A DNA stretch of 64,000 nucleotides from Isochrysis galbana (Eukaryota > Haptophyta > Isochrysidales > Isochrysidaceae), in the NCBI GenBank assembly GCA_018136815.1, contig CM030938.1, forward strand, positions 310,001-374,000. Direction: 5' to 3'. Shown piece after piece: positions 52,801 through 63,039 of this stretch. A program made the position numbers and the translations under genes. The notes below the pieces were generated by a model. It was given only the letters and a program-made list of their open reading frames with translations, made no database searches and was not told where the DNA came from. Every line of letters begins with the position of its first letter. The stretch's first letter is position 1.

Positions 52801-53382
52801 CCTCGTGCTGCGTCCTCCGTCGCCTCCATTCTCTCGGTCACCTCAGCGCCATTTTCAAGGAATGGCTCCATCGCAAGGAGCGGGTCCATGGTGAGGAAAT
52901 CCCCAGACCAGGTCGTCGCAGCCATGCGCAACGAAATCAAATCCGAGCTGGAAGAGGAGTCTATCATGCCAAACTCCAAGCCAAATTCGAAGCTGGATCG
53001 CCTCTTCGCCGCGTTACCCAGTCTGCCAAACCCATTCGGGAACCGCAAGGGCGCTCAAGTCGAGCCAATGCGCAGCCCCGACACAGGCCTCAAGCTGTAC
53101 GTCCCCGAGAGTCCCCACGCTATGAAGCAGGCTCAGATACGCAGCGCTCGTAAGTCACCGCCAACATCGCCCAGGCTCGATGCAGACCGGTTCGTCTTCA
53201 ACCAAATCTCGAAACCCCATGCGCTGCCTCCCGTGCCAGCGCCGCTCGGCACTCCACCGCCTGCCACGCCGCGTGGCGGCGCGCCGTATGCGCCCGGGCA
53301 GGGCGATGCGGAGCAGATGACGCCAAGAGATGCAGCACTCGCGCGTGCCCGCGCGGCGCGGGGCGCCGCCGTCCGCGTCTAA
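49833..53382 (+). CDS. fimbrin/plastin-like actin bundler, repeat-expanded, frame broken
   Basis: Starts inside the gap. 49840-50110 encodes the end of CH1 and part of CH2: ALNQTWNVIQHGLFSNINVL, HPELKPLFEDGE, VLARFLNH then QNYLAEHPQDKSKLPANFKV. 52050-52760 encodes intact CH3 and CH4: EERVFRNWVKSLGL, LLKVMDRLEPGCVDWAKVDG, MANCNHAVDVARQLGC, LTGSIWWQLMRKDFLQF; then VLAWANAQVASTGCDIQL and AISTAHKMGARVFCGWQDII. A disordered ~200-residue tail ends at 53382. Between CH2 and CH3 lies a Met/Asn/Gly/Pro tandem-repeat region. The reading frame changes about nine times between 50001 and 52071, mostly by single bases in short homopolymers, while CH3-CH4 and the tail are clean. Either sequence errors next to the gap or a decaying gene. 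Fimbrins cross-link actin filaments in the cytosol. The EF-hands and most of CH1 would be in the gap. Confidence 0.7.
50440..51540 (+). repeat. coding tandem repeats of ~105 bases in the fimbrin-like gene
   Basis: About ten units of 102-108 bases, each encoding a 34-36 residue motif of the type NSAMNSNNPLMSGNQPGGGS followed by C(E/D/G)PxGMGPSGVNAPA. Unit-to-unit comparison exposes the indels: a 4-base loss (CCTG) near 50607, and single-base losses near 50750 (CCCC to CCC), 50880 (AA to A), 51020 (CC to C) and 51536 (AA to A). Confidence 0.85.
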
Positions 53383-53399
53383 GGAGAGGGAGGAGCGGG

Positions 53400-54840
53400 G
53401 GCGGAGACCCCCTCCCCCCCCTTGCGGCCATTGGACGCTCTCCCGCTGCAACGCCTAGCATGGCGGAGTCCACTACCAGTGGACCAGGCGATCCCCACAG
53501 GAGCTCCTGCCACGACTTCGTCGCTGCGAACCCGCGTCCATCACGCGTGCCCCACAGGCTCTACCACACACACCCCTCGTTCTTTTGCTACGACCCGGGC
53601 GGCGCGCTGCCCCCCCCCCTCTCCACATAGGACTTCCACAACTACATGGTAGTACTCCTACTACTAATACTACTTGTGCCGGCCCCTTCTACATCTGTCT
53701 GCCTGTGAACACACTCGTGATTGCTTTTCCTCTTTTTCTTCATGTTCACAACCCCCCACCCTCCCGTTCTTTTGTATCGATCGATCGCCACACATCCCCA
53801 CTCGCCGCGCGATGTACTCGAACCCTCTCTTCAGAGAGAGGGTTGGTCGCGAGCATGATGGTTCGATGGTCGATGGTTGTGGCATGTAACATGTAACATG
53901 TAGCACTAGTACTCTAGTATAATAGTTGACTAGATTTGCTTTTTGTGAAGCGGGGCCGGTCAAGGCAAGAGGTGGGCACACAGGCCGGCGTGGAGCGTGG
54001 AGGTGGAGGTGGAGGCTCACGGTCACAAGCTGATGGAGAGCCACCGCAAGACCCTACGGCCAAGGATTTTACTTCTTACACCTAGAGCCTACTTTAGAGA
54101 GCGCGTGGCGTGACTTTTCCCCAGCGGCTCCCCCCGTGTCTTCCCTTTCCCGAAACTTTCCTGTTGTGGGCAGGGGAGATCACGGGCGGCTGTCGTGCTC
54201 GATGCGCCGGGGGAGAGCGCATCCGCTTCTCTTTTCCCTCTCTCGTAGGTTCCGTTTGCCCACCACGAGGGGGAGCGAGGCAGATTGAACGATTTGCCCA
54301 CGGAAAACTCATGACACCGAGTGAGGTCGCCTTTCGAGCCGAACGCCCACAGTGAGCGAGCGGAGTGCTCGGAAGTCGGGGGGGAGAATGCAGCCGATCT
54401 CTGATCTCCGTCGACCTGTGAGGGAGCTCCGCTCAGGTTCGACGAGATCGTTTCAGGGAGATCGTCTGAGTCGAGATATGTTTCAAAACGTCATTGGAAG
54501 CTACCATTAAACAACTCAGCTCGCGAAGGTGCCGCAGAGATCACGATCTGGTCATGGTGGATAGCGAGAGCTCGAGCTGATCTCGGCCGGCCCGCGCGCA
54601 CCTACCGCTCGGAGACGGCGGTTGGCCGACTCGCATTTTCCCCCCCAGGGAAGTGGGACTGACACTGAGTGCAAACGGTGGCTCGTCTTTTTCATCTCCC
54701 CGCGAGGTGGGAGCTGCGGGGTGTTGGGGGGCGGGGGAGATGAAGCCCGCGGGGGGGGCCGGGGCCGGTGATTGGGGGAGGAAGAGGGGCGAGGGGAGTC
54801 CTTCGGGTGAAGCTCGGCGCTGCTCAGGGGGCTGCCGCAA
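53400..54840. other. intergenic, no supported gene
   Basis: Probable 3' UTR of the fimbrin-like gene to ~53950, then GC-rich DNA with purine-rich stretches (54640-54830) leading to the next start. Open frames lack signatures. Confidence 0.4.
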
Positions 54841-54854
54841 CAGAGAGCAGAGGA

Positions 54855-57012
54855 ATGGCCGCCCAGGAGCGGGCGGAAGGTGGGTGCTCGACACCGAACA
54901 GGGCCAACATGCTTGACACCGCGCTCGAGACCGCAGAATGGGCTTCCTCCATGCTTCGCCGACGCGAGCCCACCGGTCTCCTCTTCATAGAGAAGCTCCG
55001 GCGGCAGCTCGGCTTCCTTTCACCGCTCGCGCTCCTCCAGATCTGCTGCCTGTACACCACGGTCTTGATCAAGCTGGGCTCGAGTTTATGGTATTTCCAT
55101 TGCGGATGCCTTGCCCTCTTTACCGCCACCATGACCATCGGACTCACCTCTTGCCTTGAACGGCCCCGCTTCAATTTTGGGATGAGCGCTGAGTACGCCA
55201 TGATGACCTTTGGCCTTATCATTGCCTCACACACGGTGCTGCTCAACCTCCACGCTCTCTTCCAGCCGGACCAGGCGGCACAGAGCGCGCAGCTTGTTGA
55301 CTCCTTCTTCTCCTACCTGATGATCAATCACGGAGTCTTCTGGGCAGTCTCCCCATGTCCATCCCCTACTCGCATCTCGTGGCTGTGGGTCTTCCTTGCA
55401 TGCAGCTTCTCCGATGCCCTCTGTCACGCTTACCTGCTCGAGGCCAACGCGCTCATCTGGATACTCCGTGGACCGGTGGTGCTCTGTATGAGTGCGGTTT
55501 TCGGTCGACTTGGGGTCATGTTTGTCCTTGCTCGGAGCGCAAAGCTCGAGGGAACCATGGGAGATCTACGTGTCGCCCTCGACACCAATTTCTCCAGTGT
55601 CAAACAGCTGGTGGACGTCGAGAACATTGCGCGGGCTTGGGAGCGAGGCCCACTCGTCAGCATCAACTCGTACTCGACTATGGCGGCCATTCTTGTGAGT
55701 TGCCTTCATGCGGCTTCTATGGTCTTCTTCAACGAGGCTGTCCTCATGCAGGTGGGTATGTTGCAGACGCTTATCTTCATCGGGCCTTGGTTCTTGAGAT
55801 ATTTTCATACCCGACTGAACTCCGGCTTTTCTCGCCTCGCCGTCTTTCTTTGCCCGGTCCTGTATCCGCTTCGGGCGCTGAGAGATATCGGCGACATTGC
55901 CGCGTGGCTCGGTAGCAAGTCGAACGTTGGCTGGTGCAATGCCGAGGTTTCAACAACCGAAGGCATCACATTAGCGACCTCCACAAACCCAGTGTCCTGC
56001 AACCACTTCACCCTCTTGGAGCTCTCAGAGCCCATCATGGAATGGTCAATCGAGCCATACCTTGATTTCGCCCGGGGTCTCGTTGCTGCCACATTGCCCC
56101 TTCCCCAATGCGGCGGCAGACATCTGTGGCGGGTGTTGCCCTGAGTGCTTTCACACGAGAACTTCGGCGTGGGCTCATAGTCTCAGGGAACATACCAGCT
56201 GAGGTGGTCATGGGTGCTGCGCTACGCGGAGTCGTCACAGTTTTGATGGCCGCGCTCGTGGTACGCTCCTCGCTTGTAATAGCCTGCCGCCGACCGGGCA
56301 TTCACGGACTAGCATTCGTCCCAGTGCGCAACTGTGAACCTGGACCACCCTCAACTGGGAATGAAATCTTCTTACTAACGGTGCCCATGCGTTACTGCCG
56401 TAGGCGCGGTTTACGGTTCACACTGCGATGGCCGGCTGCTGGCAGCGCGCACGCATTATGGCCGAGTTTGAGTTGACGCGCAAGGAGCAGTTAAGATCAC
56501 TCGCGGCTCACGAGCTTCGCAAGGCTATCGCTCGAAATGTTGTCGATGGTTATTCCGGGGCCGAAAGCGGAAATCTGCTTCACTCTTCGCTGGTGCGTCG
56601 TTCATCAACTTCACGTCCCCTGACGTCCACGTCGTTTGGAATCTCTAATTTGACCTCGCGATCGTCAAGCTCTTTCTCCACCGACTCCGGGCGCACATTC
56701 CACCGTGCGTGCAGTATCACACGCCAAGATTCTGATATGTCCAAGAGCTCCCGTACACAAGACGAGGTCCGCTTTGATAAGCCTGCTGAGGGGGCTGGGC
56801 GAGCAGAAGCCATGTACCGAACACGGCGGTCACGGCCTCCCTCTTTTCAGCCCCCGTCAAAGCCTGGGCTTTGGGAGGTATTTCTGCATGAAGATGTCGT
56901 AAAGAATGCTGTGATCTACATGATACCGTTCGTCGTCCTTCTTTTGGTCACCATGATGCAAGAAGCTCCGCTAGTTAACCAAGGCAATCGAAGCCATGCA
57001 AATATTGGCTGA
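54855..57012 (+). CDS. polytopic membrane protein, unknown family
   Basis: The main exon, 54855-56100 or so, encodes about 8 hydrophobic segments (LSPLALLQICCLYTTVLIKL; YAMMTFGLIIASHTVLLNL; ISWLWVFLACSFSDALCHAY; VVLCMSAVFGRLGVMFVLA; TLIFIGPWFLRYF) with short loops, and then stops. A second open stretch (about 56120-56260, VVTVLMAALV) and a third (56404-57012, behind the acceptor GTTACTGCCGTAG) look like further exons. The third encodes a Ser/Arg-rich cytosolic region and a last membrane span (VIYMIPFVVLLLVTMM). The splice links between them could not be fixed: donors with matching phase are weak. ATG 54855 is the first in frame after purine-rich DNA. I do not recognise the family. Transporter, channel or sensor are all possible. 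Confidence 0.55.
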
Positions 57013-57223
57013 CCTGTGGGGCTCGTGAATGCATCGGGGGTAGGCTGACAGGTATTTGTCGTCGAGGAGTCCGAGACAAAGTAAGTGAGATCTTGCAGCT
57101 AGTAGCTGATTGAGTTGAGTAGGGCCATGACGGCCCATCTTCTGAGCGTCACACAAGTCGCCAAATTCAAGTTGATGGTCGCGAGAGAGTGCGCCCGGAT
57201 GCAATGGCGACCACGATATATGC

Positions 57224-57960
57224 TAGGGCGGTCTAACAGGGATTTTTTATGAGGGGTGCGAAAATGGCCATCTAAGAAATGAGGAAATTTGAGGATTTTT
57301 TAGTAGCGAAAGTTCCCAATACACCAACAGCAAGCGCACATATGCAGTATCCAAGGCCCATTAGGACCCAGCCCCCCCCCCCCCGGGCCCCCACCCGCAC
57401 AACAAAACCTAACCAAATACTGACAAAAGACGCTAAAGTTGCAAAGGGCTAAAACCCTCAACTTCAAATCGAGACCGGGCGCGGTGCGTGCGCGTTTTCG
57501 ACGGTCCATCCAGATGAGGGCCCCGCCTGATACCAATACCAAATACACAGGGGCCACCAAGATAATCACGCCAATCGGGCAGGCCTTGCGCCGAGACCTC
57601 GTCGAAATCAGCTATCCGCGGAGCCCATTGGACGTCGGACGTCTCCGAGGGAGGTCCGAAGAGCTCACCTTCGAACTGATGCCGGGCGCGATGCGTGCGC
57701 GTTTTCGGCGATCCATCCAGATGCCAGATGCGGGGGGGGGGCCGCCAGACACCAAATACGCAAGGGCCACCTGGACAGTCACGCCAAAAGGGCAGGCCGC
57801 GCCGAAACCTCGTCGAAATCAGCCATCCGCGGAGCCCATTGGACGTCGGCGTCGGACGTCTCCGAGGGAGGCCCGGAGAGCTCAACTTATTCGAACTGAT
57901 CCCCCTCCCCGATCATCCAAAGAAGGAATCGGGGAGAGGGGAAGCGGATGGTGGTAGGAT
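57224..57960 (+). mobile_element. TA-flanked TIR family, copy with ~210-base internal repeats
   Basis: Left end TA + GGGCGGTCTAACAGGG (57226), then GGGTGCGAAAATGGCCATC and AAAGTTCCCAATACACC, as at 40819. Interior repeat units begin near 57457 and 57666 (GACCGGGCGCG / TGCCGGGCGCG; GATCCATCCAGATG; CCATTGGACGTCGG). The right end was not found; it may be lost near 57960. Confidence 0.65.
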
Positions 57961-58182
57961 AGGGAGGGTAGTTAGGAGTAGCACCAGCAATCTTCCTCAC
58001 GCCGTGTAAGTAGCGGCTAGTTTTCTAAGATTTTTTTTGTGCACCGGGCGCGATGTGCCGTGTGACAAAGTTGATGGATACGTAATAATGTCGCGATTTC
58101 AAATCTGAGGCAGTATGATAAAACGTTTTATAGCGCATGGTTTATTTATTTTTATTTCTGCAAGACCGTATTTTTACTAATA

Positions 58183-59142
58183 AGTAATGAGATCCTTTTT
58201 CAACCTACTTTTATAAGTGGGGGTCAATGGGGGCCTCGCGCCCCCCTCTCTCCATTGCGGACACCCCCCGGGGTGGGCCCGTACATTCAACCCCAGCCCC
58301 TGCCCTCTGGCAGGGGCAGGGCACTCATCAATACAGCCCAGACCCCTAGTGGGCGCGGGCCGCGAGCCGCACTCCCAGGCCCGCATGGGCCTGCTCTCGT
58401 ACTGACTCCCCCCCCATCCCTGGTCGCCAGGCAGACAGGGACCTCCGGGCGGCACCCAAGGCCAGCGAGGCGAGCGAGGGAGAGGCAGGGGGGGCCAGGG
58501 GCTGAGCCCCAGCCTCCACTGCCCCTGAGCTGCCCTTGCTGGCCCTCTGGGCGCCCCTGAAGGACCTCTGAGAGCAGGCCATGGCGCGCCGCATGGCGAC
58601 GCGCCGCAGGGACCGGGGCGGAAGAGAATGGAACGAGGGAGAGGGGGGGATTTGCACCCCCCCGATGGAGTGTGGTGAGAAACGAGCCCCGTTTGCGTTA
58701 GCAAACGGGCGAAGGGGGGCGGCTGGCGACAGGAGAGGCGAGAAGAAGGGAGTGGCTCAAGACGTCCCTGTGGCAGGTATAGGGGGGCGCAGACATTTAT
58801 TTCTTCGAGGACCGCTCGCGGCGCGAGCTGTAAGGGCCGTTCTCCTTTTTTGACGAGAGGTTCCTCCCCCCCCCCCGGTGCTTTTTCCCGGAGAGTCGGC
58901 CGGCGTCGACCGGACCGCCTCAATGGGTTTTCCCTCATTTTAACTTGTGGGGAGTTAGAATGGGAGCCGGGGGCCTGCGAGGGGGGAGATGTGGAAGGGT
59001 GCATAGGAGTATGTATCTGTGACAACAGCACGCGCCATGGTGTACGGGCAGGTGCGCTGAGGGCTGTCGTGTTAGTACCGGGCTAGTGAGAGTAGTGGTA
59101 CTAATGCTCAGATAGATTGTTGTAGTAATGAGATCCTTTTTC
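58183..59142 (+). mobile_element. SINE-like family A element, complete, 19-bp TSD
   Basis: The perfect direct repeat AGTAATGAGATCCTTTTTC lies at 58183-58201 and 59124-59142 and bounds 922 bases. The 5' head is AACCTACTTTTATAAGTGGG with a GGGGGCCTCGCGCCCCCC hairpin. The 3' end is GTAGTGGTACTAATGCTCAG plus ~15 bases; no poly-A. The body shares blocks with family B (CAGGCAGACAGG; GGGAGAGGCAGGGGG). The perfect TSD indicates recent retroposition. Frames in the element are not conserved between copies. Confidence 0.85.
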
Positions 59143-59335
59143 GTATTCCTTTCTAAACCCCGTCACGAAACACCAAACACTCATGAAGGAAAAAAGTGCA
59201 CACACACGTGCGAGCGGCCTGAAGACGGAGCATGGAAGCCATGCGCCATGCGTATGATTGCGGGTGGTTACATGCACATGCGTCAATGGCATCAACATAC
59301 TACTATTATATTGTAATATTCAGTATTATTGTAAA

Positions 59336-59400
59336 CGGACTATGGACATTTGATGGCTCAACTTGAATTATGTCCGATCTTCGACGGAACGTGACCTAAC
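59336..59400 (-). mobile_element. short conserved LINE-associated tail
   Basis: ATGGACATTTGATGGCTCAA ... TTCGACGGAACGTGACC, related to 16632-16695 and 38693-38757. Confidence 0.5.
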
Positions 59401-59945
59401 TAATAGCTCATAAGTAGTATCAAAAAGCCTCATGCCACATGCAGGCGCTGCTGATACTCAACACTCAACACAACATTGGCAAGTATGTATGTATATGTGC
59501 CGACGCTCGACAGTCGACAGGGGTGTCCCAAGCGCCACTAGTGGCAGCGGAGTTAGCTCTCGGTGCTAATATTAAGCTCACGGCACCATAACATTTCCCA
59601 CGCGTATGCACATTTGCGATTGATGAAAGTCTACAAACAATCTTTAGTGTACAAACAAGCGCGCGTGCTCTCGAGTCTCTCGACCGCTTAGCACTAGAGT
59701 AGTGCATGTTCTATGATCGTCTATGTTGCAGACGGGTCGACAATAACGGCAGAGAGGGGTGAGGGCGGGAGAGCATGACGTTGCGAAAGGTGGGGCATTT
59801 AGAGAGACGTCGATCGGTCTCGAGTGCAACACCTTGTGACGAAAGAAACAGAAGAAGATGCAAGAAACGAGTGGAGAAAACTCTCCCCACCCATGGAGAA
59901 AGTGTACTGGACACGCATCGCGCATAGAAAGCGTTGGCCAAAAAA

Positions 59946-61529
59946 TCACCGGAAAGCGTGGACGCGGCGCCAACGTATTTGGAGGGTGTCAAGGCCGCCG
60001 ATCTCAACTTCCTCGCTAACACGAAGCAAATGGCAAACACGGAGAAGCCAGAAGAGCCCGGACGCGAGGCCGCCCACCCACAGGATGATCATGATGATGG
60101 CAACCACTTGTGCAGCGAACAGCATACCGCATCCGTAGACAATGCCACAGTAGCTTGAGGCCTCTGATCCGTCATCCCAAGCCATCGACGTGTATGCAGG
60201 GTAGGCGAACAATCCCACCGCGAGAAGTCCCCAGATCCCGCACACTCCATGGATAGCAACTGCACCTAACGGATCGTCGATGCGGAGCTTGAGCAACAAA
60301 TAGCTCGACCAGATGCATAGGAAGCCTGCGACGCAGCCGATGACAAATGCTGCCCAGGGCAAAAGGTATGCTGCCCCTGCCGTCACGCCCACCAGACCAG
60401 CGAGTATGCCATTGCAGCAGCTTGAGAGGTCGTACACTTTGGTGACGATTCGCTCGAGGAGCACGGCAGAGAGTCCGCCACCTGCGGCCGCAAGCGTGGT
60501 GCACATAGCAGAGCGTGCCATTATCGTGCCTTTGCCCTCGCCGACGATGCCCATAGTCGAGCCTGAGTTAAATCCGTACCATCCCATCCAAAGGATGAAT
60601 GTGCCCAACACAACAAGTGGTGCCGAGTTGCCAGGCATCGGGACAACATCACCGTTCGCCTCGAATCGGCCGATGCGCGGCCCCATAAAGAACGTACCAC
60701 AAAACGCCGCAATGCCGCCCGTCATGTGAACCACGCCCGAGCCAGCAAAGTCAAGAGCGCCCCCAAGGATGGTTAGATCCTTAGACCTGGAGTAGCCACC
60801 GGCAAGGAACCCGTTGTCACACCACAACCAGTGTACGACCACCGGATAGATGATTGACGTAATGACGAGGGTGTAGATGATATAAGCCTGGACTTGAGCT
60901 CTCTCGGCGACGGCGCCGGACACGATGGTCGAGGCGGCTGCAGCGAAGCCGTATTGAAACATCCACCTCGCCATGGTGTAGCCATCGGCTTGGGATTCCA
61001 CCGAGCCCCAGCCAGCCGCAAAGAAACCCTGAGGTCCCTGTGTCGCAGTCCCAATAAAGACGTTGCCCGAGGGAGATCCCGAGTCGCCGAACGCGGCACC
61101 GGAGCCTATTCCCCACCAGAAGAGAGCGCTGATGCACGAATCGAGCATATTTTTCAGCAAGATGTTCTTCACGTTCTTCGCACGCACACTGCCTGCCTCC
61201 ACAAGTGCGAATCCTACCTGCGCAAACGGGGCGGGATACAACCAGTCAGGCAAGAGGCAGCCAGAGTGTGGCGTGGGCGGGAAGATCGCTGCGGGCAGCC
61301 TGAATCAGCGATCAAAAAGGGCTGGTCGTGGTCTGGCAAAGCCGGTTGAGCGCAGCGCTGCCAGGATGCGTGGTGAGGGGGGGGGGGGTTGCAGGTGCAG
61401 GAGCGGGCGGACCTGCATGAAGAAGACGAGGGTGCCGAGGGAGACGAGGAAGAAGGCGTCGATGTTGCGCAGCGCCGCCGTCTGCCGTGCGAGCTCCTCC
61501 GCGACCGCGAGCGTAAAGTTGGCCGACAT
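59946..61529 (-). CDS. AMT1: ammonium transporter (AMT/Mep/Rh family)
   Basis: Two exons on the minus strand, 61529-61413 and 61217-59946, with a 195-base GT-AG phase-0 intron; 462 residues. Exon 1 gives the first membrane helix (AFFLVSLGTLVFFMQ), continued after the splice by VGFALVEAGSVRAKNVKNIL. AMT landmarks: LDSCISALFWWGIG, the signature DFAGSGVVHMTGGIAAF (pore His ~203), GWYGFNSGS, CNGILAGLVGVTAGAA, AIHGVCGIWGLLAVG (second pore His ~362) and a C-terminal LLRVSEEVEIGGLD, the conserved trans-activation segment that follows the last helix. About 11 membrane spans; plasma-membrane ammonium uptake. The twin-His pore is intact. The 5' side carries a ~440-base AG tract ~290 bases upstream of the ATG. 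Confidence 0.95.
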
Positions 61530-61812
61530 GTCTGCAGGAGGACGGCAGAGGGGTGGGAGGGTTGTTCCCCCCCGTCGTGGAGCGGCTTTGGGGGCTCCTC
61601 GCTGCTCTAAGAACGAGAGGATCTGCAAGAGAGGGAGTTTGAGAGGGTTTGCGGCGTTGAGTGGCGGAACAATACTTTATGGGGTGGCGGGGGGGGCGGG
61701 AGTGTCCTCCGCGGGGGAGGCGGCGAGCGTGCCGGGCTTCCTGTGCGGGGGGAGGCGGGGAGAGGGGGCGGGGGGGGGACCTCGAGGGCCGAGATCCGAG
61801 AGTGCCGGCCGC

Positions 61813-61910
61813 CGAGGAGGAGGAGAGAGAGGAGGAGAGAGAGAGAGGAGGAGAGAGAGGAGGGAGAGAGAGGAGAGAGAGAGAGGAGAGAGAGAGAGGA
61901 GAGAGAGGGA

Positions 61911-61956
<46 letters not shown>

Positions 61957-62039
61957 GGGAGAGGAGGAGAGAGAGGAGGGAGAGAGAGGAGGGAGAGAGA
62001 GGAGAGAGAGAGAGGAGAGAGAGAGAGGAGAGAGAGGGA

Positions 62040-62085
<46 letters not shown>

Positions 62086-62265
62086 GGGAGAGGGAGAGAG
62101 AGGAGAGAGAGAGAGGAGAGAGAGAGAGGAGAGAGAGAGAGGAGAGAGAGGGAGAGGGAGAGAGAGGGAGAGGGAGAGAGAGAGAGAGGAGAGAGAGGGA
62201 GAGGGAGAGAGAGGGAGAGGGAGAGAGAGAGAAAGAGAGAGAGGAGAGAGAGAGGAGTCGCGCCC
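61813..62265. repeat. long AG/GGA microsatellite upstream of the AMT gene
   Basis: About 450 bases of (GA)n broken at regular points by GGAGA and GGGAGAGGGAGA. A higher-order unit of ~130 bases repeats about three times, and all frames through it are open on both strands. Strong purine/pyrimidine strand asymmetry; it lies 5' of the AMT start. Confidence 0.9.
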
Positions 62266-62794
62266 CCCTTCGACCACAGCCCCATCCTCTCCCGTCCACT
62301 CGCACACTCTCCCCACCCCCGAGAGTTTCTTTCTGCCCAAGAGGAAGCCCCTACTCCTTGTAGGGGAGGGAGTGACATACCACGTGCATACCATCGGAGC
62401 CGCGACCGTTTCATCGTGGGAGGCTCCGTGGCGGAGAAGTTGAGCCAGCGCCGGCGGCGGTGGGGCGGGAGAGGCGAGTCCTCTCGCCTTTCGCGCGAGG
62501 CGCTGAAGGCTGAACCAGGGGGGGCGAGGCCACGGCGGCACAGCAGTTGCCTGCAGTCCATCGCCCTGCGAGGCACCTGGCTTTGTAGAACCGGTCCTAC
62601 AATAGGGGCTAAACTAACCTACTTTTGAGCCCACCTTTGCACCTTTGGGTTCTGGCCTTGAAATGCAAATGCAATTTCCAATGGGGCATTTGAAGGCCAG
62701 GCCACCATTCGCTATTCGCTCGAAAAACCGAATTTTAAAACACGCTTGCTCCTCAACGAGCATTCTCCGTCCTACGAATGGATAAAATAGGGCA

Positions 62795-63039
62795 TAGGGC
62801 GGTAAAAAAGGGTTTTTTAATCGAGGGTGAAAAAATGACCATCTCACGTCTCACGGTTGAGGCAATTTGGACTTGAGGAATCTTTACGGTAGAAAGTTCC
62901 CAATACTCAATACACCCAACTAGCACATATCACATATCCGATATCCGGGGCCCATTGGGTCCCAGACCTCCCCCTTGGGTCCCCACCCTACATGTGAACG
63001 TGTGAAAGACAGAGAGAGTAGTAGGGCGGTCAAACAGGG
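62795..63039 (+). mobile_element. two left ends of the TA-flanked TIR family
   Basis: TA + GGGCGGTAAAAAAGGG at 62797, followed by GGGTGAAAAAATGACCATCTC and AAAGTTCCCAATAC. A second end, TA + GGGCGGTCAAACAGGG at 63024, is cut by the LTR at 63040. Confidence 0.6.

Noticed and set aside
58177-59031. 284-codon minus-strand frame, similar to a 201-codon frame at 7905-8510
   Set aside because: Both lie in family A elements; the shared frame is broken by different indels in the two copies, so it is not selected.
61063-62628. 521-codon frame on + and 409-codon frame on -
   Set aside because: They run through the antisense of the ammonium transporter and the GA microsatellite; composition is Glu/Arg or Leu/Ser repeats only.
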